From: Prochlorococcus marinus str. MIT 0912 | GTDB taxonomy: Bacteria; Cyanobacteriota; Cyanobacteriia; PCC-6307; Cyanobiaceae | Direction of reading: 5' to 3' | Length of the DNA stretch: 64,000 nt | NCBI RefSeq assembly: GCF_027359595.1 | Contig: NZ_CP114783.1 | Coordinates: 992,001 to 1,056,000 of the forward strand | Program-made: the position numbers and the translations under genes | The notes under the pieces: generated by a model | The model's input: only the letters and a program-made list of their open reading frames with translations | Told to the model about the DNA's origin: nothing | Database searches by the model: none | Part shown: positions 45,228-56,519 of the stretch, piece after piece | Layout of the letters: each line of letters opens with the position of its first letter | Numbering within the stretch: position 1 is the stretch's first letter

Positions 45228-46160
45228 TTATCCTCTTGATTTGAACACCCCAAATTTCATCAAACCTCTTGAGAAAGACCATCTCATCATCAAAATGGTG
45301 GGGATTTCTCTAAATGCCTTAAGTAGAGATCTGAGGCCTAATTTCAATATTGATGAAGGTCTTCTAAACCCTTCATATATAGATTCATTCCAAGATTGAA
45401 TTGTATATTTAGTCCAATTGGAAGACTCTACAGAACTTCCACAATAAGGACTTTTTAATAAGTTGTTTTTAAATCCTTCAATACTTGAAAATTCAGGATG
45501 GGTCCACTGAACTAGTAATTGATTCATAATGAACTTTTCCAATAAATTCAAGGGATGCTTTATTGGATCTCTTTGATTCCAATCTGCAACTGCCAAAACC
45601 CCACCGGGTCTAAGGACCCTGAGCATCTCATCAGCATACGTTTGTTTATCAAAAATATGAGGCCCAGCCTCAACGCTCCATACTCCATCAAAGCAACCTT
45701 TTTCAAACTTTAAGTCAAGGGCATTCATTACCTCAAACCGACATATATCTTTATTAGCCGTTAGTTCATTTGCTCTTTTGATTTGTTCTTGACTTATGGA
45801 AATACCAATCACCTCAAATCCATAGTAATCGGATAATATTCTTGCGCTTCCGCCTATTCCACATCCAACGTCTAAAACCCTTGAGCCTTTTGGTAATTTA
45901 TTTAAGCCGCTCCAACGAACTAATTCATGAACAAAATCTACCTTGGCTTGCCTAAAGTCTTTTTTTATTCTTGGTTTTTCATAAAAACCAAGATGAATAT
46001 GATCTCCCCAGAGATTCTCTAATAAACGATCATTAGTCCATGAATCATATGAAGATGCAACGCTATTAACAGACTCATATTTACGACTTTTTCTGAGCCA
46101 CTGAGTAGTTAAAGTGAGCAGAAAGAAAGTACTAAATATATAAATCAATATCCATTGCAT
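45228..46160 (-). CDS. SAM-dependent methyltransferase (tocopherol/MPBQ methyltransferase-like)
   Basis: The 310-residue product has an N-terminal hydrophobic anchor (about 1-20), then the class I methyltransferase core with V-L-D-V-G-C-G-I-G-G-S-A-R, V-I-G-I-S-I-S-Q-E-Q and L-R-V-L-R-P-G-G-V-L-A-V-A-D-W. The G-C-G-I-G-G-S and S-V-E-A-G-P-H elements resemble gamma-tocopherol methyltransferases. The exact substrate (tocopherol, quinone or other) is not determinable. It follows the LON-domain gene by 2 bases. Confidence 0.85.
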   Translation of the reverse strand: MQWILIYIFSTFFLLTLTTQWLRKSRKYESVNSVASSYDSWTNDRLLENLWGDHIHLGFYEKPRIKKDFRQAKVDFVHELVRWSGLNKLPKGSRVLDVGCGIGGSARILSDYYGFEVIGISISQEQIKRANELTANKDICRFEVMNALDLKFEKGCFDGVWSVEAGPHIFDKQTYADEMLRVLRPGGVLAVADWNQRDPIKHPLNLLEKFIMNQLLVQWTHPEFSSIEGFKNNLLKSPYCGSSVESSNWTKYTIQSWNESIYEGFRRPSSILKLGLRSLLKAFREIPTILMMRWSFSRGLMKFGVFKSRG

Positions 46161-46162
46161 AA

Positions 46163-46825
46163 TTAATTGTTAGCTTGATCAGCGTTTGAGAAAGTATCTT
46201 TTAAAGCAGTTCTGGCAGCTAGTTGTCTTCTTGTGTGATCAAGAAGTTCATATTCTCTCTCTAAACGATGGAAAGTATTAGTTAATTCTAATAATTTTTG
46301 CTGTTCACTTGCTACCGGACCTCCTAGATGTGCAGCTATCCAAAAAGATAATTCTCTGGGGATATCAGGCAAAGAATCAGGGAGCTCTTTCTCTGATTCA
46401 GTCAGTTTTGAAGTAAGTGAAACTACATCCTTCAGAGCAATAGCTACGGAATCCTTTAGTTCCATTAGTTTGATTTGATCTGAAATTTGTTCATCATCAA
46501 CCCAACTTACTAGCGCGTTAATAAAAGGAGTTTCACTAATAATTTCTAGAATTCGAAATCTTTGCTGTCCAATAGTGACAATGTTACTTCTACCATCTTC
46601 TGAAGTTTGATGCTTAATGATCTCAGCACAACAACCAACATCTGCCATTTTTTTTGCAATTGGATCCCATCTAACAACACCAAAACGGCTATCCGATTTC
46701 AAAACAGATTGAAGCATCACCCTGTAACGAGTTTCGAAAATATGAAGCGGCAAGTATTCCTGAGGAAAAAGCACAACCTCAGGCAATGGGAAAAGTGGTA
46801 GCTCCCTAACTGAAAGTTCGCTCAA
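46163..46825 (-). CDS. LON substrate-binding-domain protein
   Basis: The 220-residue product consists of the N-terminal domain of Lon (L-P-L-F-P-L-P-E-V-V-L-F-P, then L-P-L-H-I-F-E-T-R-Y-R) plus a helical segment. There is no ATPase or protease part. The start is a TTG at 46825. Such stand-alone LON domains are common in cyanobacteria; their role is unknown. It lies downstream of rpsJ on the same strand. Confidence 0.88.
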   Translation of the reverse strand: MSELSVRELPLFPLPEVVLFPQEYLPLHIFETRYRVMLQSVLKSDSRFGVVRWDPIAKKMADVGCCAEIIKHQTSEDGRSNIVTIGQQRFRILEIISETPFINALVSWVDDEQISDQIKLMELKDSVAIALKDVVSLTSKLTESEKELPDSLPDIPRELSFWIAAHLGGPVASEQQKLLELTNTFHRLEREYELLDHTRRQLAARTALKDTFSNADQANN

Positions 46826-46885
46826 AGGGGTATTCCTAATTAAACATATCCTAGATAATCAATCTCTGGTTTGAGAGAAAAAGGT

Positions 46886-47206
46886 TTAGAGCTTAACTTC
46901 TATATCAACTCCGCTAGGAAGGTCCAACTTCATTAGAGCATCTATAGTCTTCGCAGAAGGACTGTAAATATCAATAATTCTTCTATGTGTTCTTGTTTCA
47001 AAATGCTCTCTTGAATCTTTATCAACATGAGGTGAACGAAGAACACAATAAATTTTTCTTTTTGTGGGGAGAGGTATCGGACCTATTGCGGAAGCAGCTG
47101 TTGTATCTGCAGTCTCAATTATTTTATCGCAAGATAAATCAAGCATTCTTCTATCAAAAGCCTTTAGACGAATGCGTATTTTTTGCTGTGCAATTGCAGT
47201 TGACAT
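46886..47206 (-). CDS. rpsJ: Ribosomal protein uS10
   Basis: The 106-residue product has [20 protein letters not shown] and the [13 protein letters not shown] loop of S10. It closes the str operon. In many bacteria it heads the next ribosomal operon; in cyanobacteria it commonly follows tuf, as here. Confidence 0.97.
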
Positions 47207-47285
47207 AATGGGATTACCAAAAGTTAATTAAGTTTTCGAGGTTCTTTTAAGGATGAACTGATTAGTTCATTTGTTTATTAATTTA

Positions 47286-47318
47286 GAGGATGACCTGAAT
47301 AAATTACAAGTCATCCTC
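47286..47318 (-). terminator. Hairpin between tuf and rpsJ
   Basis: GAGGATGAC and GTCATCCTC are perfect 9-bp arms around a 15-base loop, 8 bases after the tuf stop. Only a short T-poor tail follows on the minus strand. It may be a partial terminator or an mRNA stabiliser that uncouples tuf from rpsJ. Confidence 0.5.
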
Positions 47319-47326
47319 AGAGACAA

Positions 47327-48526
47327 TTACTCAATAATTTTTGAAACTACTCCTGCTCCAATGGTACGACCACCTTCACGAATTGCGAATCTCATTCCTT
47401 GCTCAATAGCTACAGGGGCTATTAATTCTCCGGTCATTTTTATTCTGTCACCGGGCATGACCATTTCAACATTACTCCCATCATCAGATGTAAAAGCTGT
47501 AATTTGACCTGTTACATCAGTAGTACGAATATAAAACTGTGGGCGATATCCAGCGAAGAAAGGGGTATGACGACCACCCTCTTCTTTTTTCAATACATAA
47601 ACTTCACCTTCAAATTTAGTGTGGGGAGTAATTGATCCTTTTTTAACAAGCACCATCCCTCTTTCAATATCTTCTTTTTGAATACCTCTCAAAAGAAGTC
47701 CAACATTATCTCCAGCCATACCTTCATCGAGAAGTTTTCTAAACATCTCTACTCCAGTGACGGTAGTAACTCTCGTATCTCTAATACCTACAATTTCGAC
47801 CTCCTCTCCAACTGTTACTTTTCCTCTTTCAATTCGGCCAGTAGCAACAGTTCCGCGACCAGTAATTGAGAAAACGTCTTCCACAGCCATTAAGAAAGGC
47901 TTATCTATTTCACGTTCTGGTTCTGGAATTGAATCGTCAACAGCAGTCATCAATTCATCTATTTTTGTCTCCCAATCTGCTTCTCCTTCAATAGCTTTTA
48001 ATCCTGAGACTTGAACAACAGGAATATCATCGCCAGGGAAGTCATAACTTGTGAGAAGTTCACGTATCTCCATTTCAACAAGTTCTATCATTTCTTCATC
48101 ATCAACCATGTCACATTTATTTAGTGCAACAACCAATGCAGGTACGCCAACCTGCTTGGCCAAAAGAATATGTTCTTTTGTTTGTGCCATTGCTCCATCA
48201 GTAGCAGCTACAACAAGGATTGCACCGTCCATCTGAGCAGCACCTGTGATCATATTTTTTACATAATCAGCGTGACCTGGGCAGTCAACATGAGCGTAGT
48301 GCCTACCATCAGTTTCATATTCAACGTGGGCAGTGTTGATTGTGATACCGCGTTCGCGCTCTTCTGGAGCTCCATCAATTTCAGCGTAATCTTGCGCTTC
48401 GGCTTGACCTTTTTTGGCTAAAACCTTTGTGATTGCAGCAGTAAGTGTTGTTTTGCCATGGTCAACGTGGCCAATAGTACCTATGTTGACGTGAGGTTTG
48501 TTCCTCTCAAACTTCTCGCGAGCCAT
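47327..48526 (-). CDS. tuf: Elongation factor Tu
   Basis: The 399-residue GTPase delivers aminoacyl-tRNA. Motifs are [17 protein letters not shown] and N-K-C-D. Domains 2 and 3 are complete. It lies 41 bases after fusA. Confidence 0.99.
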   Translation of the reverse strand: MAREKFERNKPHVNIGTIGHVDHGKTTLTAAITKVLAKKGQAEAQDYAEIDGAPEERERGITINTAHVEYETDGRHYAHVDCPGHADYVKNMITGAAQMDGAILVVAATDGAMAQTKEHILLAKQVGVPALVVALNKCDMVDDEEMIELVEMEIRELLTSYDFPGDDIPVVQVSGLKAIEGEADWETKIDELMTAVDDSIPEPEREIDKPFLMAVEDVFSITGRGTVATGRIERGKVTVGEEVEIVGIRDTRVTTVTGVEMFRKLLDEGMAGDNVGLLLRGIQKEDIERGMVLVKKGSITPHTKFEGEVYVLKKEEGGRHTPFFAGYRPQFYIRTTDVTGQITAFTSDDGSNVEMVMPGDRIKMTGELIAPVAIEQGMRFAIREGGRTIGAGVVSKIIE

Positions 48527-48567
48527 TTTTTTTAAAGAATCGGGGGTTGGTTAGTAAATTTTAGAGA

Positions 48568-50643
48568 TCAGGAATTGCCCTGATTCTTGGAGATAATTGC
48601 TTCAGCAACATTACGAGGAACTTCCTCGTAGGTGCTGAACTCCATTGAGAAAATACCCCGACCTTGAGTCATTGATCGGAGTTGAGTGGCATAGCCAAAC
48701 ATTTCAGCTAATGGCACTTTTGCCTGGACTTTGGATTGTCCATCTTCGATGGATTGACCTTCAACCTGACCTCGTCTAGAGGACAGATCTCCAATTATAG
48801 AGCCTAGGAAGTCCTCAGGCACTTCTACCTCAACTTTCATCATAGGTTCTAGAAGGACAGGATTGCACTTCTTGATTCCATCTTTGAAAGCCATTGAGCC
48901 AGCAATTTTGAAAGCCATCTCTGATGAGTCAACATCATGATAAGAGCCATCAACCAATGTAACTTTTACATCAATTAAAGGATAGCCAGCAATGACACCA
49001 GACTCACATGTTTCTTTCATTCCTGATTCAGCGGGTTTTATATATTCTTTTGGGACAGACCCACCCACAATTTTATTGACAAACTCAAACCCAGTTCCTG
49101 GTTCACCTGGCTCAACTTCAATAACAACATGACCATACTGACCTTTACCACCTGTTTGTCTCGCAAACTTTCCTTCACCTGAAGAGCTGGCTCTGATCGT
49201 TTCTCTATAAGAAACTTGAGGTGCTCCAATATTTGCCTCTACCTTAAATTCTCTTAACATACGATCAACCAAAATCTCTAGGTGAAGTTCACCCATACCT
49301 GCAATAACTGTTTGATTTGTCTCTTGATCAGTACTTACTCTGAATGTTGGATCTTCCTCAGAAAGAGATGTCAGTGCTTTCCCTAACTTTTCCATATCAC
49401 TCTTAGTCTTTGGTTCTACCGCAACTGAAATAACTGGCTCGGGAATATATAGCGTTTCAAGAACAATTGCCTCTTCTGAGGAGCATAAAGTATCTCCCGT
49501 TGTTGTATTTTTCAGGCCAAGCACCGCTCCAAGATCACCTGCTCTTAATTCGTCAACTTCCTCACGGTCATCAGCTTTCAAAATTATCAACCTAGATATT
49601 CTCTCTTTTGCATCCTTAGTTGAGTTAAGAACATAACTTCCTTTTTCAAGGACACCGGAATACATACGAACAAAAGTCAATTTGCCATATGGATCAGCCA
49701 TTACCTTGAATGCAAGTGCACTAAATGGAGCGCTATCATCAGAAGGCCTAACAGCTTCTTTTCCATTCGGAAGCAAACCCTGAATAGGAGGAACATCAAC
49801 AGGAGCAGGAAGATAATTGACTACTGCATCTAGCAATAATTGAACGCCTTTATTTTTAAAAGCTGAACCACATAACATTGGTACCAAACCATGTTTAAGA
49901 ACTCCTTCCCTGATACCAGTTTTGAGTTGTTCAATTGTTAACTCACCATTTTCTAAAAACGCCTCAAGCAATTCTTCCTCAGTTTCTGCTATTGACTCCA
50001 TTAACTTTGAACGCCAATCAGATACTAAATCAACCATGTCTGAGGGAACATCAGTCTGCTCAATATCTTTTCCAAGATCATCTTTATAAATATATGCTTT
50101 GTTTTCTACGAGATCAATAATGCCCTTCAAGTCATTTTCGGCTCCAATAGGTAACTGAATTGGAACAGCATTAGCTTTTAATCTATCTTTGATTTGACCA
50201 TGGACTTTAAGGAAATCTGCTCCAGTTCTATCCATTTTATTGACAAATACCATCCTAGGTACTGAATACCTATCGGCTTGCCGCCAAACTGTTTCAGATT
50301 GAGGCTGTACTCCACCAACCGCACAAAAGACAGCAATTACTCCATCAAGAACTCTCATGGAGCGTTCAACTTCAATTGTGAAGTCAACGTGTCCAGGTGT
50401 ATCGATGATGTTTATACGGTGATCGTCCCATGTAGTTGAAATCGCCGCAGCTGTAATTGTGATTCCTCTCTCTCTCTCTTGGGCCATCCAGTCAGTGACA
50501 GCTGCACCATCATGAACTTCTCCCATCTTGTGAACGACACCTGAATAGAAAAGAATTCTTTCAGTACAAGTGGTTTTACCAGCATCAATATGTGCAGCAA
50601 TCCCGATATTTCTTATTCGTTCCAAAGGAAAGGCGCGTGCCAC
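48568..50643 (-). CDS. fusA: Elongation factor G
   Basis: The 691-residue translocase starts at a GTG. G-domain motifs are [17 protein letters not shown] and N-K-M-D. The remaining domains, with G-M-G-E-L-H-L-E and the C-terminal F-G-Y-A-T-x-L-R, are intact. It lies between rpsG and tuf. Confidence 0.99.
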   Translation of the reverse strand: MARAFPLERIRNIGIAAHIDAGKTTCTERILFYSGVVHKMGEVHDGAAVTDWMAQERERGITITAAAISTTWDDHRINIIDTPGHVDFTIEVERSMRVLDGVIAVFCAVGGVQPQSETVWRQADRYSVPRMVFVNKMDRTGADFLKVHGQIKDRLKANAVPIQLPIGAENDLKGIIDLVENKAYIYKDDLGKDIEQTDVPSDMVDLVSDWRSKLMESIAETEEELLEAFLENGELTIEQLKTGIREGVLKHGLVPMLCGSAFKNKGVQLLLDAVVNYLPAPVDVPPIQGLLPNGKEAVRPSDDSAPFSALAFKVMADPYGKLTFVRMYSGVLEKGSYVLNSTKDAKERISRLIILKADDREEVDELRAGDLGAVLGLKNTTTGDTLCSSEEAIVLETLYIPEPVISVAVEPKTKSDMEKLGKALTSLSEEDPTFRVSTDQETNQTVIAGMGELHLEILVDRMLREFKVEANIGAPQVSYRETIRASSSGEGKFARQTGGKGQYGHVVIEVEPGEPGTGFEFVNKIVGGSVPKEYIKPAESGMKETCESGVIAGYPLIDVKVTLVDGSYHDVDSSEMAFKIAGSMAFKDGIKKCNPVLLEPMMKVEVEVPEDFLGSIIGDLSSRRGQVEGQSIEDGQSKVQAKVPLAEMFGYATQLRSMTQGRGIFSMEFSTYEEVPRNVAEAIISKNQGNS

Positions 50644-50748
50644 AGAAAATACTCCGACTAAAGGGCTTTAAAATGCGCATGGACTCTACAACTAAGCATG
50701 CTAAAAAAGAAATATTTTGAGGATTTAAATAGAAAAATTTGACCTAAA

Positions 50749-51219
50749 TCAATAGCGATAATGAGCAAAAGCTTTATTTGCCTCAGCCATCTTATGGGTC
50801 TCTTCCCTCTTCCTCACTGCATTTCCAGCTTCATTAGCTGCATCCATAAGTTCTCCAGCAAGTTTTTGAGCCATGCTTCTACCATTTCTTGATCTTGAGA
50901 AATTTACCAGCCATCTGAGTGCCATTGCAGTCCCTCTTTCTTGACGGACCTCCATTGGAACCTGATATGTAGCCCCACCAACTCTTCTCGCTCTCACTTC
51001 AACAAGAGGTGTGACGTTTTTCACTGCTGTTTCAAATAATTCAATAGGGTCTGAACCGGTTCGCTCGTTAATCAAACCAAAGGCATCAGAAAGAATTTTT
51101 TGAGCTGTAGATTTCTTACCATGCTTCATCAAGCGATGGACCATCATACTTGCCAAACGATTATTGAACTGAGGATCAGGGAGAACGGGTCTTTTTTCTG
51201 CTGCGTTTCTTCTTGACAT
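50749..51219 (-). CDS. rpsG: Ribosomal protein uS7
   Basis: The 156-residue product has the S7 start [35 protein letters not shown] and the C-terminal helix ending H-Y-R-Y. S7 nucleates assembly of the 30S head. Confidence 0.98.
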   Translation of the reverse strand: MSRRNAAEKRPVLPDPQFNNRLASMMVHRLMKHGKKSTAQKILSDAFGLINERTGSDPIELFETAVKNVTPLVEVRARRVGGATYQVPMEVRQERGTAMALRWLVNFSRSRNGRSMAQKLAGELMDAANEAGNAVRKREETHKMAEANKAFAHYRY

Positions 51220-51266
51220 GAAATTAAATTTGTATAGGGGGAAAATTCAATGAATCAAAATAAGTT

Positions 51267-51641
51267 TTATTCCTTTGGAGATTTAGCTCCATATTTTGAT
51301 CTTGATTGTCTACGGTCTTTAACCCCAGCGGTATCAAGAGTTCCTCTGACTATGTGATATCTAACTCCTGGTAGATCCTTGACTCTTCCGCCTCTCAGCA
51401 AAACTACAGAGTGCTCTTGAAGATTGTGACCAATCCCGCCTATATAAGCAGTAACTTCAAATCCTGAAGTTAATCTGACACGAGCAACTTTTCTTAGAGC
51501 AGAGTTAGGTTTTTTAGGAGTAGAGGTGTAAACCCTGGTACAAACCCCTCTCCTTTCTGGGCAACCTCGCAAAGCAGGAGATTTTGTCTTTGTTTTTAGA
51601 GTCTTTCGCTCTGTTCTAATCAACTGTTGAATGGTTGGCAT
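51267..51641 (-). CDS. rpsL: Ribosomal protein uS12
   Basis: From the ATG at 51641 the product is the standard 124 residues, beginning M-P-T-I-Q-Q-L-I-R. It contains [14 protein letters not shown] and the G-V-R-Y-H-I-V-R-G loop. Lysine and proline at the streptomycin-related loop appear normal. It heads the str operon. Confidence 0.98.
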   Translation of the reverse strand: MPTIQQLIRTERKTLKTKTKSPALRGCPERRGVCTRVYTSTPKKPNSALRKVARVRLTSGFEVTAYIGGIGHNLQEHSVVLLRGGRVKDLPGVRYHIVRGTLDTAGVKDRRQSRSKYGAKSPKE

Positions 51642-51919
51642 TAATTTTATATTTGGTCTAGGTTCGACCAGATTCAACAATTCCTCAGATTACTTGGTCA
51701 AGCACCCGAATTAGTATTTTTTTTCAATTAATAATTTATTTTTATTCAGGTTTAAGCATAAGAAGCAAATATTTTAAAGAAAGTATTGAATAAAAAACTT
51801 AATGGTCGACAAAAATGTTTAAGATGTAACTCTAGAAACTATCAAATCAATCTAATCATCTATTTCCAAGCTTACCGATAGCACTTTTGCAAGAAAAGAA
51901 AAATAGTAAGTTAAAAAAC

Positions 51920-54900
51920 ATGCATCAACGACTCTCAAGATCAAATTGGCCTTATTGCGATAGCACCTATCCAGATGCCTTCTCTGGGGAAAAAGATTCT
52001 TGTGGAGTTGGATTCATAGCTAGCGTCGAAGGGAAACAAAACCATTGGGTCTTATCTCAGGCATTGCGTGGCCTCAGCTGCATGGAGCACAGAGGTGGAT
52101 GCGGAGGAGATAGCGATTCAGGTGATGGTGCTGGGATTTTATGTGAAATTCCATGGTCATATTTAAAGCAAGTCTGGGAAACAGCTAAACAATGCGAGTC
52201 CCAATTCTCTGGGATAGGTATGATTTTCATGCCGAAAGATTCAAAGAATAGAGGTATTGCTAGAAAAATATGTGAGCAGGAAGCAGAGTATTTAGGGTTA
52301 ATCTCTCAAGGATGGAGAGATGTTCCTGTTGATGATGAAGTTTTAGGCAAACTTGCAAGAGAGAATGAACCTTTTATTACACAATGGTTAGTTGAAATCA
52401 AAGATAAAGAAATTAATCTTGAGGCTTTACTTTTTAGATTAAGGCAAAGAATTTCAAATCGAGCAAATATAGAATTAAAGGAAGATAAATTAGGTCTCTA
52501 TATATGCTCTTTAAGTAGCAAAACAATTGTATATAAAGGGATGGTCAGATCTGAAATATTGGCTCCTTTTTATACAGATTTAAAGGACGATAGATTCGAA
52601 GTTTCATACGCGGTTTACCATAGAAGGTTCAGTACAAATACTTTACCAAAATGGCCACTAGCTCAACCCATGCGACTCTTAGGACATAACGGAGAAATAA
52701 ATACATTACTAGGAAATATAAATTGGGCAAAAGCAACTGAAACAGATATAAGTTCAGTATGGGAAAACAAAGCAAATGATCTAAAACCGATTGTTAATAA
52801 TTTATTTAGTGATTCAGCTAATCTTGACCTCACTCTTGAACTATTAGTTCGAAGTGGTCGTCCTATAACTGATAGCTTATTAACACTTATACCAGAGGCT
52901 TTTAGAGATCAACCTGAATTAATAAATAAACCTGATATAACTGCTTTTTATGAATATGCAGCAGGAACTCAGGAACCATGGGATGGACCTGCATTAATAG
53001 TTTTTACTGATGGAAGAAATATAGGAGCAACATTAGACAGAAATGGACTTAGACCAGCTCGTTATTGCATCACTAAAAATGGCTATGTTGTGATGGGTTC
53101 TGAAACAGGTGTTGTTGAATTAGATGAGAATCAAATCCAAGAAAAGGGTCGACTGGGTCCAGGACAAATGCTAGCAGTAGATTTAGAAAAAAAGAGAATT
53201 TTACGAAACTGGGATGTCAAAGAAGAGTCAGCGAGCAGATATCCATACTTAGATTGGTTAAAAGCAAATCGAATCAACCTTAACAACCAAAATTGGGAAA
53301 TAAATAATAAATTTAACAAGCAAGAGTTATTGCAGCAACAAGTCGCATTTGGATTTAGTGCAGAAGATTTTGATTACATAATTAATAGCATGGCAGCAAA
53401 TGCAAAAGAACCAACTTATTGCATGGGAGATGATATCCCGCTAGCCATACTTTCTAACAAGTCACATATTCTTTATGACTATTTTAAGCAAAGATTTGCA
53501 CAAGTCACTAATCCACCAATTGATCCTCTTAGAGAAAAACTTGTTACCAGCCTAGAGATGCATCTTGGTGTTAGACAAGCACCATTATCTCCAAAAGCAG
53601 ACTCAGCAAGACTAATACATATTAAATCACCAATCATCAATGAAAAAGAATTAACTTCAATAAAAAAATTAGGCCTTAATTACAAGGAAATATCCACATT
53701 AATTCCTATTACTAATGATGAATTAAACTTAAACAAAGGTCTTAGAAATCTATGCCAAGAAGCAGAAGACAGTGTAATTAATGGTGAAGAAATACTAATC
53801 CTTTCAGATAGAAATATTAATCGAGAAAAATCCTACATACCTCCTCTTCTCGCTGTTGGTGCAGTTCATCATCACTTACTTAAAAAAGGACTAAGGCTAA
53901 AAACATCGATAATTATAGATACAGCTCAATGCTGGAGTACTCATCACATAGCTTGTCTGATTGGATATGGAGCAAGTGCAATTTGTCCTTGGTTGACTTG
54001 GGAAACGACTCGCCATTGGTGGCAATTACCTAAAACACAAAAACTTTTTTCCGATGGGAAGTTATCTAATTCATCTATAGAAATTGCTCAATCAAATGTT
54101 AAGAAATCAATGGAAGATGGATTAAGAAAAATACTTTCAAAAATAGGAATCTCTGTTCTAGCAAGTTATCACGGAGCACAAATCTTTGAAGCTATTGGTA
54201 TCGGCGCAGATTTAATTGATTTAGCTTTCAAGGGAACAACAAGTCGGATAGCAGGACTAACTCTGAAAGAATTATCAATCGAGACAATTTCATTTCATAA
54301 AAAAGCTTTCCCAGAACTTGCACAAAAAAAACTTGATTTTAATGGATTTGTTCAATATCGAAATAGTGGAGAATTTCATTTAAATAATCCAGAAATGTCA
54401 AAAATCCTGCATGCTGCAGTGAAAGCTGGTCCTGGATATGACCACTTCAAAACTTATCAACAACTTCTAGAAACTCGTCCCGCTACTACCCTAAGAGATC
54501 TTCTTACATTTAAGACAACTACCCAGCCTTTACCTCTAGATCAAATAGAGAGTGTTGAGAGTATTTGTCAAAGATTTTGCACTGGTGGAATGAGTCTAGG
54601 TGCCCTATCGAGGGAAGCGCATGAAGTTCTTGCAATAGCAATGAATAGAATTGGAGGAAAAAGTAATAGTGGTGAAGGAGGAGAAGATCCTGATAGATTC
54701 AAGGTCCTCGAGGATGTTGATGAAAATAATCAATCAAAAACTTTACCCAATCTCAAAGGACTGGTAAATGGAGATACCGCATGTTCTGCAATTAAACAAA
54801 TTGCGTCTGGCCGATTTGGGGTAACCCCTGAATATTTAACTAGCGGTAAGCAATTAGAAATTAAAGTGGCCCAAGGTGCAAAGCCTGGAGAGGGAGGTCA

Positions 54901-56509
54901 ATTACCTGGACCGAAGGTTGATGAATACATAGCAAAGCTTCGTAATAGCAAGCCTGGAGTAGCTCTTATTTCTCCTCCTCCACATCATGATATCTACTCC
55001 ATAGAAGATCTTGCCCAACTTATTCATGACTTACATCAAATAAATCCAACCGCAAAAGTCAGTGTGAAATTAGTTGCTGAAATAGGCATTGGCACAATCG
55101 CAGGCGGAGTAGCAAAAGCCAATGCTGATGTCATCCAAATTTCAGGACATGATGGAGGGACAGGTGCATCTCCTCTTAGTTCAATTAAACATGCTGGTTT
55201 GCCATGGGAACTTGGATTAACGGAAGTTCATCGATCTTTATTAGAAAATGGTCTTCGCGAAAGGGTTTTATTAAGAGCTGATGGAGGTCTCAAGACAGGA
55301 TGGGATGTCCTTATTGCCGCTTTACTCGGAGCGGAAGAATATGGTTTTGGAACAGTCGCAATGATTGCTGAAGGTTGCATAATGGCGAGGATTTGCCATA
55401 CAAATAAATGTCCAGTCGGTATTGCAACACAACAAGAAGGTCTAAGGAAAAGATTCCCTGGATTACCAGAACATGTAGTTAACTTTTTTATCTTCGTAGC
55501 TGAGGAAGTAAGACAATTAATGAGCCAAGTTGGAGTAGCAAAAGTTGAGGATCTTATTGGAAGAACAGATCTATTAATCCCAAGAAAGCTAGACTTAACA
55601 AAAACAAAAGAAGTTGACCTATCTAGCCTTCTCAAACCTTTAGATAACTCAACAGATCGTTCATGGTTGAGACACGAAATACAAGCTCATAGCAATGGAG
55701 AAGTTATTGAAAATGCCCTACTCAAAGATGTAGAGATTTCTAATGCAATTCAAACGCAGGGAAGGATTACGAAAGAAATTCCCATTATTAATACAGATAG
55801 AAGTGTTTGTGCACGAATCTCTGGAGAAATAGCTAAAAAATATGGAAATAAAGGTTTTAATGGGAATTTAAATTTGATATTTAAAGGTTCAGCTGGGCAA
55901 AGTTTTGGAGCATTTATTTTAAAAGGAATGAATATTTCTTTAATAGGAGAAGCTAATGATTATGTTGGGAAAGGCATGAATGGAGGTTCCATTACGATTA
56001 TTCCAGAAATTGTTAATGACACATCTAGCACTCAGGTAATACTTGGCAATACATGTCTATATGGAGCAACTGGTGGAAAATTATTCGCCCTTGGAATAGC
56101 AGGAGAACGATTTGGTGTTCGAAATAGTGGAGCTCATGCTGTTATCGAAGGAGCGGGGGACCATTGTTGCGAATATATGACTGGAGGTGTAGTTGTTGTG
56201 CTTGGAAAAACTGGAAGAAACCTAGGAGCGGGAATGACAGGAGGCATAGCTTTTATTATTGACAAAAAAAATCAACTTGACTTAAGAATGAATAAAGAAA
56301 TTGTTGAGGTCCATGATCTAACTTCTACTAATCAAGAACAATTCTTAAACGACTTAATTATTGAGTATCATCAGAAAACTAAAAGTCCTTTAGCTCAAAA
56401 GATTCTCTCAGACTGGTCTTCATGGAAAAAGTTATTTAAGATAATTGTTCCTCCAAGCGAAAAAAATAAATTAGGTATTGAGGAAGCGCTGGAGAAAGCG
56501 ACAATATAG
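51920..56509 (+). CDS. glsF: Glutamate synthase, ferredoxin-dependent type, large subunit
   Basis: This enzyme forms two glutamates from glutamine and 2-oxoglutarate. The 1529-residue product has the glutaminase domain with D-S-C-G-V-G-F-I-A (the catalytic Cys is exposed by removal of a propeptide), a central domain, the FMN-binding synthase domain with G-G-M-S-L-G-A-L-S, and an iron-sulfur loop C-x5-C-x4-C (C-I-M-A-R-I-C-H-T-N-K-C). The C-terminal beta-helix follows. The ATG at 51920 is preferred over a TTG 11 codons upstream. No NADPH-type small subunit gene is nearby, which favours ferredoxin as donor. Confidence 0.96.
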   Translation: MHQRLSRSNWPYCDSTYPDAFSGEKDSCGVGFIASVEGKQNHWVLSQALRGLSCMEHRGGCGGDSDSGDGAGILCEIPWSYLKQVWETAKQCESQFSGIGMIFMPKDSKNRGIARKICEQEAEYLGLISQGWRDVPVDDEVLGKLARENEPFITQWLVEIKDKEINLEALLFRLRQRISNRANIELKEDKLGLYICSLSSKTIVYKGMVRSEILAPFYTDLKDDRFEVSYAVYHRRFSTNTLPKWPLAQPMRLLGHNGEINTLLGNINWAKATETDISSVWENKANDLKPIVNNLFSDSANLDLTLELLVRSGRPITDSLLTLIPEAFRDQPELINKPDITAFYEYAAGTQEPWDGPALIVFTDGRNIGATLDRNGLRPARYCITKNGYVVMGSETGVVELDENQIQEKGRLGPGQMLAVDLEKKRILRNWDVKEESASRYPYLDWLKANRINLNNQNWEINNKFNKQELLQQQVAFGFSAEDFDYIINSMAANAKEPTYCMGDDIPLAILSNKSHILYDYFKQRFAQVTNPPIDPLREKLVTSLEMHLGVRQAPLSPKADSARLIHIKSPIINEKELTSIKKLGLNYKEISTLIPITNDELNLNKGLRNLCQEAEDSVINGEEILILSDRNINREKSYIPPLLAVGAVHHHLLKKGLRLKTSIIIDTAQCWSTHHIACLIGYGASAICPWLTWETTRHWWQLPKTQKLFSDGKLSNSSIEIAQSNVKKSMEDGLRKILSKIGISVLASYHGAQIFEAIGIGADLIDLAFKGTTSRIAGLTLKELSIETISFHKKAFPELAQKKLDFNGFVQYRNSGEFHLNNPEMSKILHAAVKAGPGYDHFKTYQQLLETRPATTLRDLLTFKTTTQPLPLDQIESVESICQRFCTGGMSLGALSREAHEVLAIAMNRIGGKSNSGEGGEDPDRFKVLEDVDENNQSKTLPNLKGLVNGDTACSAIKQIASGRFGVTPEYLTSGKQLEIKVAQGAKPGEGGQLPGPKVDEYIAKLRNSKPGVALISPPPHHDIYSIEDLAQLIHDLHQINPTAKVSVKLVAEIGIGTIAGGVAKANADVIQISGHDGGTGASPLSSIKHAGLPWELGLTEVHRSLLENGLRERVLLRADGGLKTGWDVLIAALLGAEEYGFGTVAMIAEGCIMARICHTNKCPVGIATQQEGLRKRFPGLPEHVVNFFIFVAEEVRQLMSQVGVAKVEDLIGRTDLLIPRKLDLTKTKEVDLSSLLKPLDNSTDRSWLRHEIQAHSNGEVIENALLKDVEISNAIQTQGRITKEIPIINTDRSVCARISGEIAKKYGNKGFNGNLNLIFKGSAGQSFGAFILKGMNISLIGEANDYVGKGMNGGSITIIPEIVNDTSSTQVILGNTCLYGATGGKLFALGIAGERFGVRNSGAHAVIEGAGDHCCEYMTGGVVVVLGKTGRNLGAGMTGGIAFIIDKKNQLDLRMNKEIVEVHDLTSTNQEQFLNDLIIEYHQKTKSPLAQKILSDWSSWKKLFKIIVPPSEKNKLGIEEALEKATI

Positions 56510-56519
56510 ACAAACAATA

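Noticed and set aside
45199-45399. 66-residue plus-strand frame at the pheA end
   Set aside because: Overlaps pheA and lies opposite the methyltransferase gene; shadow frame.
51826-51839. NtcA site GTAACTCTAGAAAC before glutamate synthase
   Set aside because: Matches only the loose GTN10AC pattern, which occurs by chance in AT-rich DNA, and no -10 at the right spacing was convincing.
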